A DNA stretch of 64,000 bases from a bacterium (GTDB lineage Bacteria; Pseudomonadota; Alphaproteobacteria; Rhodobacterales; Rhodobacteraceae). Of the stretch, positions 52,973 through 62,043 are shown one piece after another (position 1 is the first letter of the stretch; each line of letters starts with the position of its first letter). Location: contig WGOE01000003.1 of assembly GCA_016124195.1 (NCBI GenBank), positions 372,001-436,000 on the forward strand, written 5' to 3'. The translations under genes were made by a program, and so were the position numbers. The notes under the pieces are model-generated. The model made no database searches, was not told the origin of the DNA, and worked only from the letters and a program-made list of their open reading frames with translations.

Positions 52973-53931
52973 TTGGGATGTCCTTCCTGGCGGGCAGATG
53001 AGATATTCTGCAGGGATGTTTCCATGGTCGATCGCGCGGCGCGTTCCCCGGCGATGCCCGCAATTCGTTGATAGGCCGTCACGCCCACGGGGCGAAACAT
53101 CGGTTCAGCGGCACCCGCGACGCGTTCGGAATGCCCGATGCACAAATGCCCGCCAGGTGAAAGCAACTCGCCAAAGCGCGCCCAGAGTTTGGCCTGGGTC
53201 GGTTTGTCGAAGTAGATCGCGACATTGCGGCAGAAGATCACCTGGAACGGCCCCGAGATCGGCCAATTCTCGATCAGGTTCAACTTGCCGAAGGTAATCA
53301 GCTCTCTTGCCGTCGCGGCGACTTTGAACCTGTTCGCGCCCGCAGGCTCGATGAACTTTCGCATCGCTTCTGGAATCGCCTTGCGTTCGTCGTCCGGGTA
53401 GAGGCCGGTTTCAGCCTTTGCGAGGATTTCAGGATCGACGTCCGTGGCAAGAATGCGGATGTTCAGGCGGGCTGCTTCCGGGCACAGCGAAAGCAGGGTG
53501 AAAGCCAGCGAATAGGGCTCCTGTCCCGCCGAGCAGCCTGCCGACCAGATGCGAACCCGTCCACCATCGCGCGCCGATTTGATCAAGGGCGGCAATGCCA
53601 CCTCGCGCAGTAACTTGAAGTGATGATCCTCGCGAAAGAAATGGGTTACGTTGGTGGTCAGAGCGGACAGCATGGCTGCTCGCTCGACTTCGCCCTGTGC
53701 GCTGGTCAGAAGCGCACAGTAGTCACTGAATTGTTCAAGCCCCAGGGCGCGCAGGCGTTTGAGCAGGCGAGAATAGACAAGATCGCGCTTGGCCGGCGTC
53801 AGAAACAGGCCGAAATCCCGCATGGCCAGATCAGCGATGATCCTGAAGTCCGCATCTGAAAACTGGATCCGGTCGCGTGACCGGTCAGGGTCAGCCGAAA
53901 CCGGGCTGGCCAAGGGAAGTGAAGCTTTCAT
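52969..53931 (-). CDS. cheR: Chemotaxis protein methyltransferase CheR
   Basis: A 320-residue CheR. The N-terminal helical domain (FRIIADLAMRDFGLFLTPAK, LTTNVTHFFRE) is followed by the SAM-binding domain IWSAGCSAGQEPYSLAFTLL, ILATDVDPEIL and VIFCRNVAIYF, with LCIGHSERV near the end. It methylates chemoreceptor glutamates. ATG 53931 overlaps the cheW stop (ATGA). The C-terminal tail reaches into cheY. Confidence 0.96.
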   Translation of the reverse strand: MKASLPLASPVSADPDRSRDRIQFSDADFRIIADLAMRDFGLFLTPAKRDLVYSRLLKRLRALGLEQFSDYCALLTSAQGEVERAAMLSALTTNVTHFFREDHHFKLLREVALPPLIKSARDGGRVRIWSAGCSAGQEPYSLAFTLLSLCPEAARLNIRILATDVDPEILAKAETGLYPDDERKAIPEAMRKFIEPAGANRFKVAATARELITFGKLNLIENWPISGPFQVIFCRNVAIYFDKPTQAKLWARFGELLSPGGHLCIGHSERVAGAAEPMFRPVGVTAYQRIAGIAGERAARSTMETSLQNISSARQEGHPK

Positions 53932-54392
53932 GCGACCGCCCTGCCGCCAGAGTGCAGCACCGCGCCGAGGTCGATGACCCGCGTCATCCCATTCTCGATC
54001 GGGATCACACCCGTGATGCTTTGCCGAGCCATTTCCGATCGGATGTCGGGTGTTTCCTGGATCTGCTCCCGCGACACCGACAGGATTTCCGAAACCGCCT
54101 CGACCAGAAGGCCAACGGTCTGACCGCCGTGCATCGCCACGACGATCACGTTGCGCGGGTTTTCCGGTGTCTGCCCAAGGCCAAAGCGGGCCGCGAGATC
54201 GTAAATCGGAATGACCGAACCGCGGAGGTTCATGACACCCAAGACTTCGTGCGGCGCATGGGGCAGGGCCGTCACCGGGCTCCATCTGCGGATCTCGCGC
54301 ACTTGGGTGATTTCGATGCTGAAGCTTTGCTCGCCAGCGGAGAATGTGACGAATTCAACCTCTGATTTGGACGTGTCATCAAGCATTTGCAT
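53928..54392 (-). CDS. cheW: Chemotaxis coupling protein CheW
   Basis: A 154-residue CheW: FVTFSAGEQSFSIEITQVRE, then LPHAPHEVLGVMNLRGSVIP and IYDLAARFGL, ending in MTRVIDLGAVL. It links receptors to the CheA kinase. Start near ATG 54392; the 14-bp overlap with cheA suggests translational coupling. The C-terminus overlaps cheR. Confidence 0.96.
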   Translation of the reverse strand: MQMLDDTSKSEVEFVTFSAGEQSFSIEITQVREIRRWSPVTALPHAPHEVLGVMNLRGSVIPIYDLAARFGLGQTPENPRNVIVVAMHGGQTVGLLVEAVSEILSVSREQIQETPDIRSEMARQSITGVIPIENGMTRVIDLGAVLHSGGRAVA

Positions 54393-56592
54393 GGGCGGTC
54401 CTTCCCGCGTTCGAGAGGCTGTTTGGCATCTGATAGGCCGGTGTCACCCGACCGCCGGCAATGGCATCGGGATCAAGGATGAGGGCAATGCGCCCGTCAC
54501 CCAGAACAGTTGCGGCTGACACACCGGGTACGGAGCCGAAATTGCTTTCGAGGCTCTTGATCACCACCTGCCGTTGATCCTGTACGGAATCGACGACCAA
54601 GGCGCATTCGCCAAGGCTTTCGGATTCAACAAGCAGAAGAAGAGGGGCGTTCAAGGTTCCGGGCGACGGAAAGCCCAGGCTGCGGGCCACATCCACAACG
54701 GGGATCATGCGACCTCGAATGGATAGAAGGGTCTCGTCCGTGCCGATGCGGTGCAAGTCGGCGGGGAGCGGGCGGATTGTTTCGATGATGGAGGTGATTG
54801 GCACCACAAGCGTCTGCCCGCCAACTGTCACCACCATTCCGTCCATCACGGCCAGCGTCAGCGGCAACATGATGGTGAATTCGGTGCCATATCCCGGCGT
54901 GGTGGCGATCGAAATACGTCCGCCCAAGGCCTGGACGGCATTGCGAACAACATCGAGGCCAACGCCGCGTCCGGACAGGTTGGAGATCGTCGAGGCGGTA
55001 GAGAAGCCGGCCATGAAAAGAAGCTGGTCGATTTCGGCATCGTTCAACTCGGCATCTTGTGCGACCAGGCCCTTGCGCTTGGCGATTTCCAGAATCTTGG
55101 GCCGGTTTAGACCGGCTCCGTCATCCTTGACCGTGATGATGACGCTGCCAGACCGATGCGACGCAGAGAGGCGAATCGTACCCATCGGCGGCTTGCCGGC
55201 CGCTGCGCGGGCTTCTCGGCTTTCCAGCCCATGATCGACGGCATTGCGGATCATGTGGGTCAGCGGATCGGCAAGCCGTTCCACGACGGTCTTGTCGACC
55301 TCGGTGCCTTCGCCAAAAGTGACGAGCTCGGCCAGCTTGCCCGTGGCATCCGCCGCCTCGCGCACGATGCGCGACATGCGCTGGAACAGCGACTTCACGG
55401 GCTGGGCGCGGATGGCCATGACGCCTTCCTGGATGTCGCGCGCAAGGAGGCGGTAATCCTCGATATGCATGACAAGGTCGTCGTCGCGTGTCGTGGTCAT
55501 GTCCTGCAGGCGCTGGGCGATCATGGCCTGATTGATGATAAGCTCCCCCACGGCATTGATCAGGCGATCGACGCGGTCCAGATCAACCCGCAGCGTGGCC
55601 TTTGGGGCCTTGGCTTCCGATCCCTCCTCCCCGCGTTCGGCCTTGGTCTTTGCAACGACGGGAGGGGCGGGCGCAACAGGGGCTTGCGCAACTGACGCAG
55701 GTTGCGGAATGTCCGGCTGCGAGACATCATTGGGCATGGGATCCGCCATCTGAATGGTAATTTCTGGCAATTGGATCGGCATTGACGGTTCCGCAACCAA
55801 GGCGACTTGCTCCCCGAACAAGGGACCGATCGTCAGGTCACAGAGACCGTGGACGAATTCGAAAACCTCCTGCACGGCGATTTCGCTTTCGTCGGTGAGC
55901 AGTTCCACGCGCCAGCTCAGGCAAGGATCCGTCGGGTCCAATGCGGCCCATTCGGGCAACTGGCTCAGGTCGATCCAAGTGCTGATCCGGCCAAGATCGG
56001 CGAGCGCCGCGAACAGCAAGGCGGGTTCATGGCCATTGGTGAACAATGCTGCATGCGGCCGGAAATCGATCTGGTAGCCGACCTGCGCCTTGTCTGGTTC
56101 AGCCGGTGTGATCTCGGCAAGACCCTCGGGCGCGCTGCCATCCAGCGGACCGATATCCAGTTGGACTGCGGCAAATTCGAAATTGTCCCATGCATCCACA
56201 GCCTCGATTTCGCCTTCGCCGAGGCAGGCTTGCAGTGCGGTCAGGAAACCGGACGTAACCTCATCGGGAATGGTGCGGCCCGAACGCGCGGCATCGACCA
56301 GATCGGCGAGACAGTCGGCCGACCGCATCAGCGTATGCATGATCTGTGGTGTCAGCGCCAGGCTTTCAGAGCGCACCGCATCCATCACCGTTTCGAAGGA
56401 ATGCGCGAAGTTCACGAGTTCGGTCAGCTTGAAGGCCCCGGCCCCGCCCTTGATCGAATGGACGGCGCGAAACACCGAGTTGACGGTTTCCTTGTCGAAC
56501 TCGGCGCCCTGCATCGACTCGAGCCCCTCGGCGAGCGATTCCAGAAGCTCCTCCGTCTCTTCAAAGAAGGTGTCGAGGATCGGGTTGCTCAT
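54379..56592 (-). CDS. cheA: Chemotaxis histidine kinase CheA
   Basis: A 737-residue CheA. The P1 HPt domain carries phospho-His H45 in FRAVHSIKGGAGAF. A loosely conserved central P2-like region (150-330) has a Pro/Ala linker. P3 dimerisation begins at LRVDLDRVDRLINAVGELII. The P4 ATPase holds the N box MIRNAVDHGLE, DDGAGLN and GRGVGLDVVRNAV. The P5 CheW-like domain ends the protein (ILDPDAIAGG). It phosphorylates the two CheY proteins; local CheB lacks an acceptor. It follows the upstream cheY by one base. Confidence 0.97.
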   Translation of the reverse strand: MSNPILDTFFEETEELLESLAEGLESMQGAEFDKETVNSVFRAVHSIKGGAGAFKLTELVNFAHSFETVMDAVRSESLALTPQIMHTLMRSADCLADLVDAARSGRTIPDEVTSGFLTALQACLGEGEIEAVDAWDNFEFAAVQLDIGPLDGSAPEGLAEITPAEPDKAQVGYQIDFRPHAALFTNGHEPALLFAALADLGRISTWIDLSQLPEWAALDPTDPCLSWRVELLTDESEIAVQEVFEFVHGLCDLTIGPLFGEQVALVAEPSMPIQLPEITIQMADPMPNDVSQPDIPQPASVAQAPVAPAPPVVAKTKAERGEEGSEAKAPKATLRVDLDRVDRLINAVGELIINQAMIAQRLQDMTTTRDDDLVMHIEDYRLLARDIQEGVMAIRAQPVKSLFQRMSRIVREAADATGKLAELVTFGEGTEVDKTVVERLADPLTHMIRNAVDHGLESREARAAAGKPPMGTIRLSASHRSGSVIITVKDDGAGLNRPKILEIAKRKGLVAQDAELNDAEIDQLLFMAGFSTASTISNLSGRGVGLDVVRNAVQALGGRISIATTPGYGTEFTIMLPLTLAVMDGMVVTVGGQTLVVPITSIIETIRPLPADLHRIGTDETLLSIRGRMIPVVDVARSLGFPSPGTLNAPLLLLVESESLGECALVVDSVQDQRQVVIKSLESNFGSVPGVSAATVLGDGRIALILDPDAIAGGRVTPAYQMPNSLSNAGRTAHANA

Positions 56593-56593
56593 C

Positions 56594-56968
56594 TCAGGCC
56601 ACCATGCCTGTCACGCGGCGGATTACGGAAACCAGAGAGACATCATCGAAGGGCTTGACGATCCAGCCCGTCGCACCGGCATCGCGCGCGCGCGCCTTGA
56701 GCTTGTCACCGCTTTCGGTGGTCAGCACGAGGATCGGCACCTGATTGTCGATCGTGCCCTTGCGGATCGCATCGATCACGCCATAGCCATCCATGTTCGG
56801 CATGTTGATGTCGGTGATGACGACGTCGGGTTGCACCTGCGCATAGCGTTCGACGCCTTCGACGCCGTCGCAGGCCGAGGAAAATTCAAAGCCCGCCTCC
56901 TCCATCACCGAGCGCAGAAGTTCGCGGATTGTCTTGGAATCGTCGATGGCAAGTATTTTCAGCGTCAT
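56594..56968 (-). CDS. cheY: CheY-type response regulator (first copy)
   Basis: A 124-residue receiver with LAIDDSKTIR, VVITDINMPNMDGYG, LTTESG and IVKPFDD, all phosphorylation residues intact. It lies directly upstream of cheA and overlaps the STAS gene by 4 bp, the arrangement of cheY1 in rhizobial-type operons. Which of the two CheY proteins acts on the flagellar motor cannot be told from sequence. Confidence 0.94.
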   Translation of the reverse strand: MTLKILAIDDSKTIRELLRSVMEEAGFEFSSACDGVEGVERYAQVQPDVVITDINMPNMDGYGVIDAIRKGTIDNQVPILVLTTESGDKLKARARDAGATGWIVKPFDDVSLVSVIRRVTGMVA

Positions 56969-57252
56969 TTCAAACCACTCCAGCCAGTGTTTTCAGCAGT
57001 CAGCCCCAGGCGGACGAAGTCCTGCACCAGTCGGGGCGGCATATCGGACACGTCAAACCCCAGATTGCGGGCCTTCCAGGCGCGAGCGGCGGTCAGAAGA
57101 ACCTGAAGCACCCGCGAATCCGGGCGTTTCTGGTTGCGCATCGAAATGCGTATCGGAGAATCGCTGTTGTCATTCAGGAAAGACATCAGCGGTTCAGACG
57201 GCGAGATCGTCAGCCGGTCCTGCGGTTCAAGAATCTTCCAGTCCTGCGCCAT
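56965..57252 (-). CDS. STAS-domain-like protein at head of the chemotaxis operon
   Basis: About 95 residues. LQVLLTAARAWKARNLGFDV followed by SDMPPRLVQDFVRLGL matches the C-terminal half of small STAS proteins found at the start of alphaproteobacterial che operons. Start set at ATG 57252 (MAQDWKIL); ATG 57258 is also possible. Role unknown, possibly scaffolding or control of CheA; the canonical phosphorylatable serine of SpoIIAA-like STAS proteins is not clear here. It is the first gene of the co-directional chemotaxis block. Confidence 0.65.
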   Translation of the reverse strand: MAQDWKILEPQDRLTISPSEPLMSFLNDNSDSPIRISMRNQKRPDSRVLQVLLTAARAWKARNLGFDVSDMPPRLVQDFVRLGLTAENTGWSGLK

Positions 57253-57317
57253 GGGCATCTCTCATGAAAATCCGCGATCTTTGCATGCTATCGAGGGCCG
57301 GTTTCCATCCGGGCTTT

Positions 57318-57342
57318 CTATCGGTAGCGCCCGCCGCTTAAG
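57318..57342 (-). promoter_or_regulatory. Weak candidate for a flagellar-type promoter of the chemotaxis operon
   Basis: On the minus strand CTTAAG (57337-57342), then 11 bases, then ACCGATAG (57318-57325). The second box resembles the GCCGATAA -10 of FliA promoters; the -35 match is poor. It sits about 66 bp before the first gene. Low confidence. Confidence 0.25.
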
Positions 57343-57431
57343 AATTGGTTTCCCGCAAAAGATCCTGACCCCGGATGTGCCCCTCCGGGCCGGCGAGCGC
57401 CGGGCAATCTGGTTAAAAGGCAAGCAGTCCG

Positions 57432-60400
57432 TCAGTCCCGGCGCAGTTTCACGCTTTGAATGGCGAAAGGCGTCAGACTTTCGGCGGCATAGGCGGGTTC
57501 TTCCAGCAGATTGACTGCCCCCGACATCCGCCAGGTCGCGGGCAGGCGAATCTCGGGGCGGACGGTACCGCCGGCGGGTTCATAGAGCCGCAGGATCAAC
57601 CCGTCGCCGGTCTCGGCAGGCTTCAGGGCCGAAAGTGCCAGGCCGCGCCCGGCAGAGATGGCCTGCCAGTTCCCCTCGGTGATGCGGGCAACCTTGGCAA
57701 ACAGCGGCTGGTTGAGGTCCTGCGCCTCGGCCAGCACGCCGGCGTCCAGCCAGTCTCCGGAGAATGGCAGAAGGGCGTAGGTGAAGGCCTGCCTGCCTTC
57801 ATCGGCCAGCAAATCCGGAAACACCGGCGCGCGCAGCAGGCTCAGGCCCAGTTCGTTGCCCAGCGCATGGTGGCCGTATTTGCCATCGTTGAGCAGGGCC
57901 ACGCCAAAGCCGCGCTCTGCCATCAAGGCAAAGCGATGCGCCGGGACTTCAAATTTCGCCATGTCCCACGGCGTGTTGCGATGGGTCGGGCGCGCAATCA
58001 CGCCGCAGGCGCATTCGAACAAGGCCTGATCGGCACGGATGGCCAGCGGCACACGCGCCTTCAGCAGGACGCGCCGGTCGTGCCAGTCGAGTTCGGTGTG
58101 AAACTCAACCCGGGCCGAGTTCGCCCACAGCCGGACATGCTGCACGATGGTGCTGGCGCCGAACCGGCGCGTGATGCGCAGGGCGGCGCGATGCGGTCCG
58201 GTCTCTGCCACCTCGATGGCGGTGGCGAGAATCTCCTGACCAGAGGCGGTGTAATCCTCTTCGATATCCCAGGCGTCGAAAAAGCGCGGTTTGTCCACAT
58301 AGGCCCAGATCTGGTTGCCGCGCCCGGCCAGGCATTCGCGTCCAGCGCGCTTGTCGAACAGGCTGGTCAGGGTTCCATCTGCTGCCAGCGTCAGCCTGAC
58401 GAAGGCGTTTTCCAGACCCTCGCGCGAAACGGTCAGCGGGCCGGGCGCCGAAGTGGTCGCAATGGCGGCCACGGAAAGGCCCGGGACCACTTCGGGCGCG
58501 CTGAGGACGTGGCCCCCCTCGACCGCCTGCCCGCCCGGCAGCGGCTGGTCCGAGATCAGCCGCAGCGGGCGTGGCGACAGGTCCGGATTGACCACCACGA
58601 CGCCCGGCTGTTGTCCGGCTACGCCTTTGGCAAGCGCCTCCAGCGACTGATCCTGCCGGACCCGCGCGGCCGCGATCACTTGCGCCAGTTCGGCCTCTGC
58701 CACCTCATAAACCTCGCGGATCGACGAGCCGGGCAGGATGTCGTGGAATTCGTTGCGCAACAGCACACGCCAATCGGGCTCCAGCGAGGTCGGCATCGCC
58801 CCGCCCCGCAAGGCCACCATCGAGCCGAGGATTTCCGCACTGACCAGGGCACGTTCGGCCCGGCGGTGCAGATATTTGGTGCGGCCCTGCGTGGTCAGGG
58901 TGCCGCGATGGTACTCCAGATAGATCTCGCCCACCCATTTGGGCAGTTCGCCCGACAGGCGCCCAGCCATGCCGCGAAACCAGTCCGAGACATTGACATG
59001 CTGCTGCCGCGGCACCAGAGGAAAATCGGCCATCTGCCGGGCGCGCCGCACCTGCGCCTCGGTCGGGCCGCCGCCGCCGTCGCCATGGCCATAGCACAGC
59101 AGCGACTCGCCCAGCAAAGACTTGTCCTGCACGCTGGCCCAGGTGCCCAGCACCGCCCTTGGCCCCAGTTCCGCGTTATAGCCGTTCGCGGGGTTCTCGA
59201 AGGTGTGCATGGTCACGCTCGACCCGTCGAGGCCGACCCATTCAAACAGGTCATGCGGCAGCTTGTGCAGTTCCGACCAATTGGTCTTGATGGTGAAGAT
59301 CGCGCTCATCCCGACACCGCGCAGCAGTTGCGGCAGCACAGGAGAAAAGCCGAAGGTATCGGGCAGCCAGCACACGGTCGACCGTTTGTCGTGGCCGAAC
59401 TGCCTGTCGAAATAGCCGATGCCGTATTGCAACTGGCGGATCAGCGATTCTCCGCAGGGCATGTTGGTATCGGGCTCGACCCACATGCCGCCGATGGGCT
59501 CCCACCGGCCCTCGGTGACCCTTTCGGTGATCGCTGCCAGCAGCGCCGGGTCGTCCTGGCCCACGAAGTCGTAAAGCTGCGCGGTGGAGTGGTTGAAGCG
59601 GAACTCGGGGAACTGCTTCATCAACTGCAGGACGGTGTGAAACACCCGCACCCCCTTGCGTCGGGTTTCGGCCATGGGCCAGAGCCAGGCGAGGTCGATA
59701 TGGGCGTGCCCGGTCAAGGCGATCGACCCGTCTTGCGGAAAACGCGTCTGAAGGTGGCGCAGGCCATCGCGCAGATGATCCCGCGCCGCCCGAACCGAGG
59801 CACGCGCCCGCTCGGGCAGGGGTTCGGCGGCCCCTTCCAGCGGCGGCAGGCGCCAGATCGACAGGGTTTCCGCGGTGGTCGAGATCCGCCGAAGATAGGC
59901 TGCGGTCTCGGTCGGCCAGTCCAGCAGATGAAAGGCGGCTTCGGCCACGTCCATCAAGGGGGCGCACACCGCGTGCGGCTCGGAATGGTCCGGCCGGGGC
60001 CGGCGCGGGAACCAGTCGGGGACGGGCCAGCCTTCCACCTCGTGCCCGCCCAGCGCGCGGACCATCTCGACCACCTGTTCCAGCAGCAGGACAAGATCGG
60101 CAAGGTCAGTCTCGACCCAGATCAACTCCGTCCGGCCCAGCGCCGCGTCACGGTTGGGCACGCCCTGTTCCAGCCGGGCAACGCATTCCGCCTCGATCCG
60201 GAACCGACGTTCGCTAACCGGAAAATCCATATGCGGCGGGTTCAGGCCAAAGGCCTCGGTCCGCGCGCCGATCAGCCGCACCAGACCCTCGCCCCCGAGC
60301 CAGAGATGCAGGCGCACGTCGTCCAGCGGCCAATGCGCGGGGACCGTCACCGGACCATGGGCAAAGCGCAGCGGCTCGCCCGAATCCTGCCACCGGGTAC

Positions 60401-60533
60401 CGCTGGCGATGGGCCGGCCCTGTAATGTCCAATCTTGCAGAACCAGAGTCTCCCGCGCCACCCATTGCTGGATCTCGTCAAGACGCTTCTTCATCCTGCG
60501 CAGGCGCATTTCCAGGGGCAGATAGCGGGCCAT
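57432..60533 (-). CDS. Alpha-mannosidase, glycoside hydrolase family 38
   Basis: A 1033-residue GH38 enzyme. The catalytic domain holds LTGHAHIDLAWLWPMAET (metal-binding HxDxxWLW) and VCWLPDTFGFSPVLP with the nucleophile Asp, plus GGMWVEPDTNMP and ENPANGYNAELGP. The C-terminal beta-rich domains are full length. It hydrolyses alpha-mannosides and belongs to the bacterial MngB/Ams1-like branch. No signal peptide, so cytosolic. ATG 60533 is preceded by GAGGAT. No sugar transporter or mannose genes are adjacent; the substrate source is unclear. Confidence 0.95.
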   Translation of the reverse strand: MARYLPLEMRLRRMKKRLDEIQQWVARETLVLQDWTLQGRPIASGTRWQDSGEPLRFAHGPVTVPAHWPLDDVRLHLWLGGEGLVRLIGARTEAFGLNPPHMDFPVSERRFRIEAECVARLEQGVPNRDAALGRTELIWVETDLADLVLLLEQVVEMVRALGGHEVEGWPVPDWFPRRPRPDHSEPHAVCAPLMDVAEAAFHLLDWPTETAAYLRRISTTAETLSIWRLPPLEGAAEPLPERARASVRAARDHLRDGLRHLQTRFPQDGSIALTGHAHIDLAWLWPMAETRRKGVRVFHTVLQLMKQFPEFRFNHSTAQLYDFVGQDDPALLAAITERVTEGRWEPIGGMWVEPDTNMPCGESLIRQLQYGIGYFDRQFGHDKRSTVCWLPDTFGFSPVLPQLLRGVGMSAIFTIKTNWSELHKLPHDLFEWVGLDGSSVTMHTFENPANGYNAELGPRAVLGTWASVQDKSLLGESLLCYGHGDGGGGPTEAQVRRARQMADFPLVPRQQHVNVSDWFRGMAGRLSGELPKWVGEIYLEYHRGTLTTQGRTKYLHRRAERALVSAEILGSMVALRGGAMPTSLEPDWRVLLRNEFHDILPGSSIREVYEVAEAELAQVIAAARVRQDQSLEALAKGVAGQQPGVVVVNPDLSPRPLRLISDQPLPGGQAVEGGHVLSAPEVVPGLSVAAIATTSAPGPLTVSREGLENAFVRLTLAADGTLTSLFDKRAGRECLAGRGNQIWAYVDKPRFFDAWDIEEDYTASGQEILATAIEVAETGPHRAALRITRRFGASTIVQHVRLWANSARVEFHTELDWHDRRVLLKARVPLAIRADQALFECACGVIARPTHRNTPWDMAKFEVPAHRFALMAERGFGVALLNDGKYGHHALGNELGLSLLRAPVFPDLLADEGRQAFTYALLPFSGDWLDAGVLAEAQDLNQPLFAKVARITEGNWQAISAGRGLALSALKPAETGDGLILRLYEPAGGTVRPEIRLPATWRMSGAVNLLEEPAYAAESLTPFAIQSVKLRRD

Positions 60534-60654
60534 GACATCCTCGGGGCTTCGTGCGCGCCGACAATGCTGCGGCCCATGCGGCAAGTCCATAGTCCGGGGT
60601 TGGCGGTGCGACCGCCCCTGCCAATTCATCCAGGTGTAAATACTCTGCGGGGGT

Positions 60655-60691
60655 CCGGGGGTGCAAAGCCCCCGGCGCCTGACCCGGCGCC
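60655..60691 (-). repeat. Rhodobacterales-type G+C-rich intergenic hairpin (terminator of petR)
   Basis: CCGGGGG (60655-60661) and CCCCCGG (60669-60675) around TGCAAAG; next to it GGCGCC repeats at 60674-60679 and 60686-60691. Read on the minus strand, the stem CCGGGGGCTTTGCACCCCCG is followed by GACCCCCGCAGAGTATTT. I recognise this block as widely repeated between genes in this bacterial order. It lies just after petR and probably ends its transcript. Confidence 0.6.
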
Positions 60692-60702
60692 ACGCCCGAG
60701 GT

Positions 60703-61404
60703 CTAATCCGGCTGCAACATGTAGCCTTCGCCGCGCACGGTCTGCAGATAGCGCGGCTGGCGCGGGTCGTCCTCGATTTTACGGCGCAGGCGGGTGATCT
60801 GCACATCGACCGCACGCTCCTGCCCGCCGCCGGGTTCGCGCGGCATGTCGCCGGTCAACCTTTCGCGCGGTACGGCGACGCCGGGGGCAGCCGCAAAGAT
60901 CCGCATCAGTTGCGCCTCGGTCGCTGTCAGCCGGATCAGCTCGGCCCCGCGCCACAATTCGCCCCGGTCCGGATCATAGCGCACCGCGCCAAGGTTCAAC
61001 AGTTTGGGAACCGTCTCGGTCGGTCTGACCTGTGGCACCCGGCGCAGAATGGCGTTGATGCGCAGCAGCAATTCTTTCGGTTCGAACGGTTTGACAAGGT
61101 AGTCATCGGCCCCTGCTTCGAGGCCCTCGATCCGGTTCGAAGCCTCGCCCCGCGCGGTCAACAGCAGGATCGGCGTGGCCAGACGGGCGCGGATTTCGCG
61201 GGTGAAGCTGATGCCATCCTCGCCCGGCATCATCACGTCGAGAACCAGAAGGTCGAACTCCAGACCCGTCATCAACCGTCGCGCCTGATCGGCGGTGCGT
61301 GCGGTGGTGACCAGAAACCCGTTGCGGATCAGGAACTTCTGCAGAAGGCCGCGGATGCGTTCGTCATCGTCCACGACCAGGAGATGCGCTTGCAGGTCTG
61401 TCAT
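60703..61404 (-). CDS. petR: Response regulator PetR (OmpR family)
   Basis: A 233-residue OmpR/PhoB-type regulator. The receiver (LLVVDDDERIRG, VLDVMMPGEDG, LLTARGE, LVKPFEPKE) is complete. The C-terminal winged helix includes LTATEAQLMRIFAAAPGVAV and QITRLRRKIEDDPRQPRYLQ. The pairing with a MarR gene that overlaps by 4 bp matches petP-petR of Rhodobacter capsulatus, needed for cytochrome bc1 gene expression. No cytochrome genes (petABC) are in the window. No cognate kinase is adjacent. Confidence 0.88.
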   Translation of the reverse strand: MTDLQAHLLVVDDDERIRGLLQKFLIRNGFLVTTARTADQARRLMTGLEFDLLVLDVMMPGEDGISFTREIRARLATPILLLTARGEASNRIEGLEAGADDYLVKPFEPKELLLRINAILRRVPQVRPTETVPKLLNLGAVRYDPDRGELWRGAELIRLTATEAQLMRIFAAAPGVAVPRERLTGDMPREPGGGQERAVDVQITRLRRKIEDDPRQPRYLQTVRGEGYMLQPD

Positions 61405-61901
61405 TGGGCCTCCTCTCTCAGGCCAAGGTACTGCCTGCGCATCTCGGGGTCCATCATCGCTTCCAGAACGGTGCGAAAGCCTTGAACGGCCTGTGGCCCC
61501 GCGGCCCGGTAGGCGGCCCGCATCCGGGCGCGCTGCGCGTCTGACAGGGCACGCTCCAGTGCCGCGCCCTTTTCGGTCAGGTGCAGGCGCCGTTCGCGCT
61601 TGTCGGTCTTGCCGACCCGGGCCTCGACCAGACCATCCTCGAACAGCGTACGCAAGACGCGGTTGAGGCTTTGCTTGGTCACGCCCAGCAGGGCCAGAAG
61701 GCCGGACACCGTCAGCCCGGGCGAGCGGTTGATGAAGTGGATGGCGCGGTGATGGGCCCGACCGTAATCCATGGTTTCCAGAATGCGGTCGGGGTCGGCT
61801 GTGAAGCCGCGATAGGCGAAGAACATCGCCTCGATGCCCTTGCGCAACTGTTCGTCGGTCAGGAACAGCAGGCTTTCGCCCTTTGCGGATGTTTCGGCCA
61901 T
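61401..61901 (-). CDS. petP: MarR-family regulator PetP
   Basis: A 166-residue MarR-type protein; the helix-turn-helix is LTVSGLLALLGVTKQSLNRV, then LRTLFEDGLVEARVGKTDKR. YGRAHHRAIHFINRSPG and the length match PetP of Rhodobacter. It overlaps petR by 4 bp, so the two are co-translated. Probably acts with PetR on respiratory or photosynthetic electron-transport genes. It is divergent from ilvE, with about 140 bp between the starts. Confidence 0.88.
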   Translation of the reverse strand: MAETSAKGESLLFLTDEQLRKGIEAMFFAYRGFTADPDRILETMDYGRAHHRAIHFINRSPGLTVSGLLALLGVTKQSLNRVLRTLFEDGLVEARVGKTDKRERRLHLTEKGAALERALSDAQRARMRAAYRAAGPQAVQGFRTVLEAMMDPEMRRQYLGLREEAQ

Positions 61902-62043
61902 GGTTTGCCTCCCTCGTTACGCGGAATTTACGTCAGCCTTGTTGACATTCCAAGACACAACTGTTAGCCCAGCGTCGATTTCGCGCAACATTATGTCCGA
62001 AGTGGACCTAACCAGCGCAACATTCGCAAAGATGGAGGCCAAG

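Noticed and set aside
57456-60425. Very long open frame (989 codons) on the + strand opposite the mannosidase
   Set aside because: The translation is rich in Arg, Gly, His and Gln with no family resemblance, and it mirrors the codon bias of the real minus-strand GH38 gene. Typical antisense shadow in high-GC DNA.
60534-60815. N-terminal extension of the mannosidase gene to 60815
   Set aside because: It would run through the intergenic hairpin repeat and into petR; ATG 60533 has a good ribosome site.
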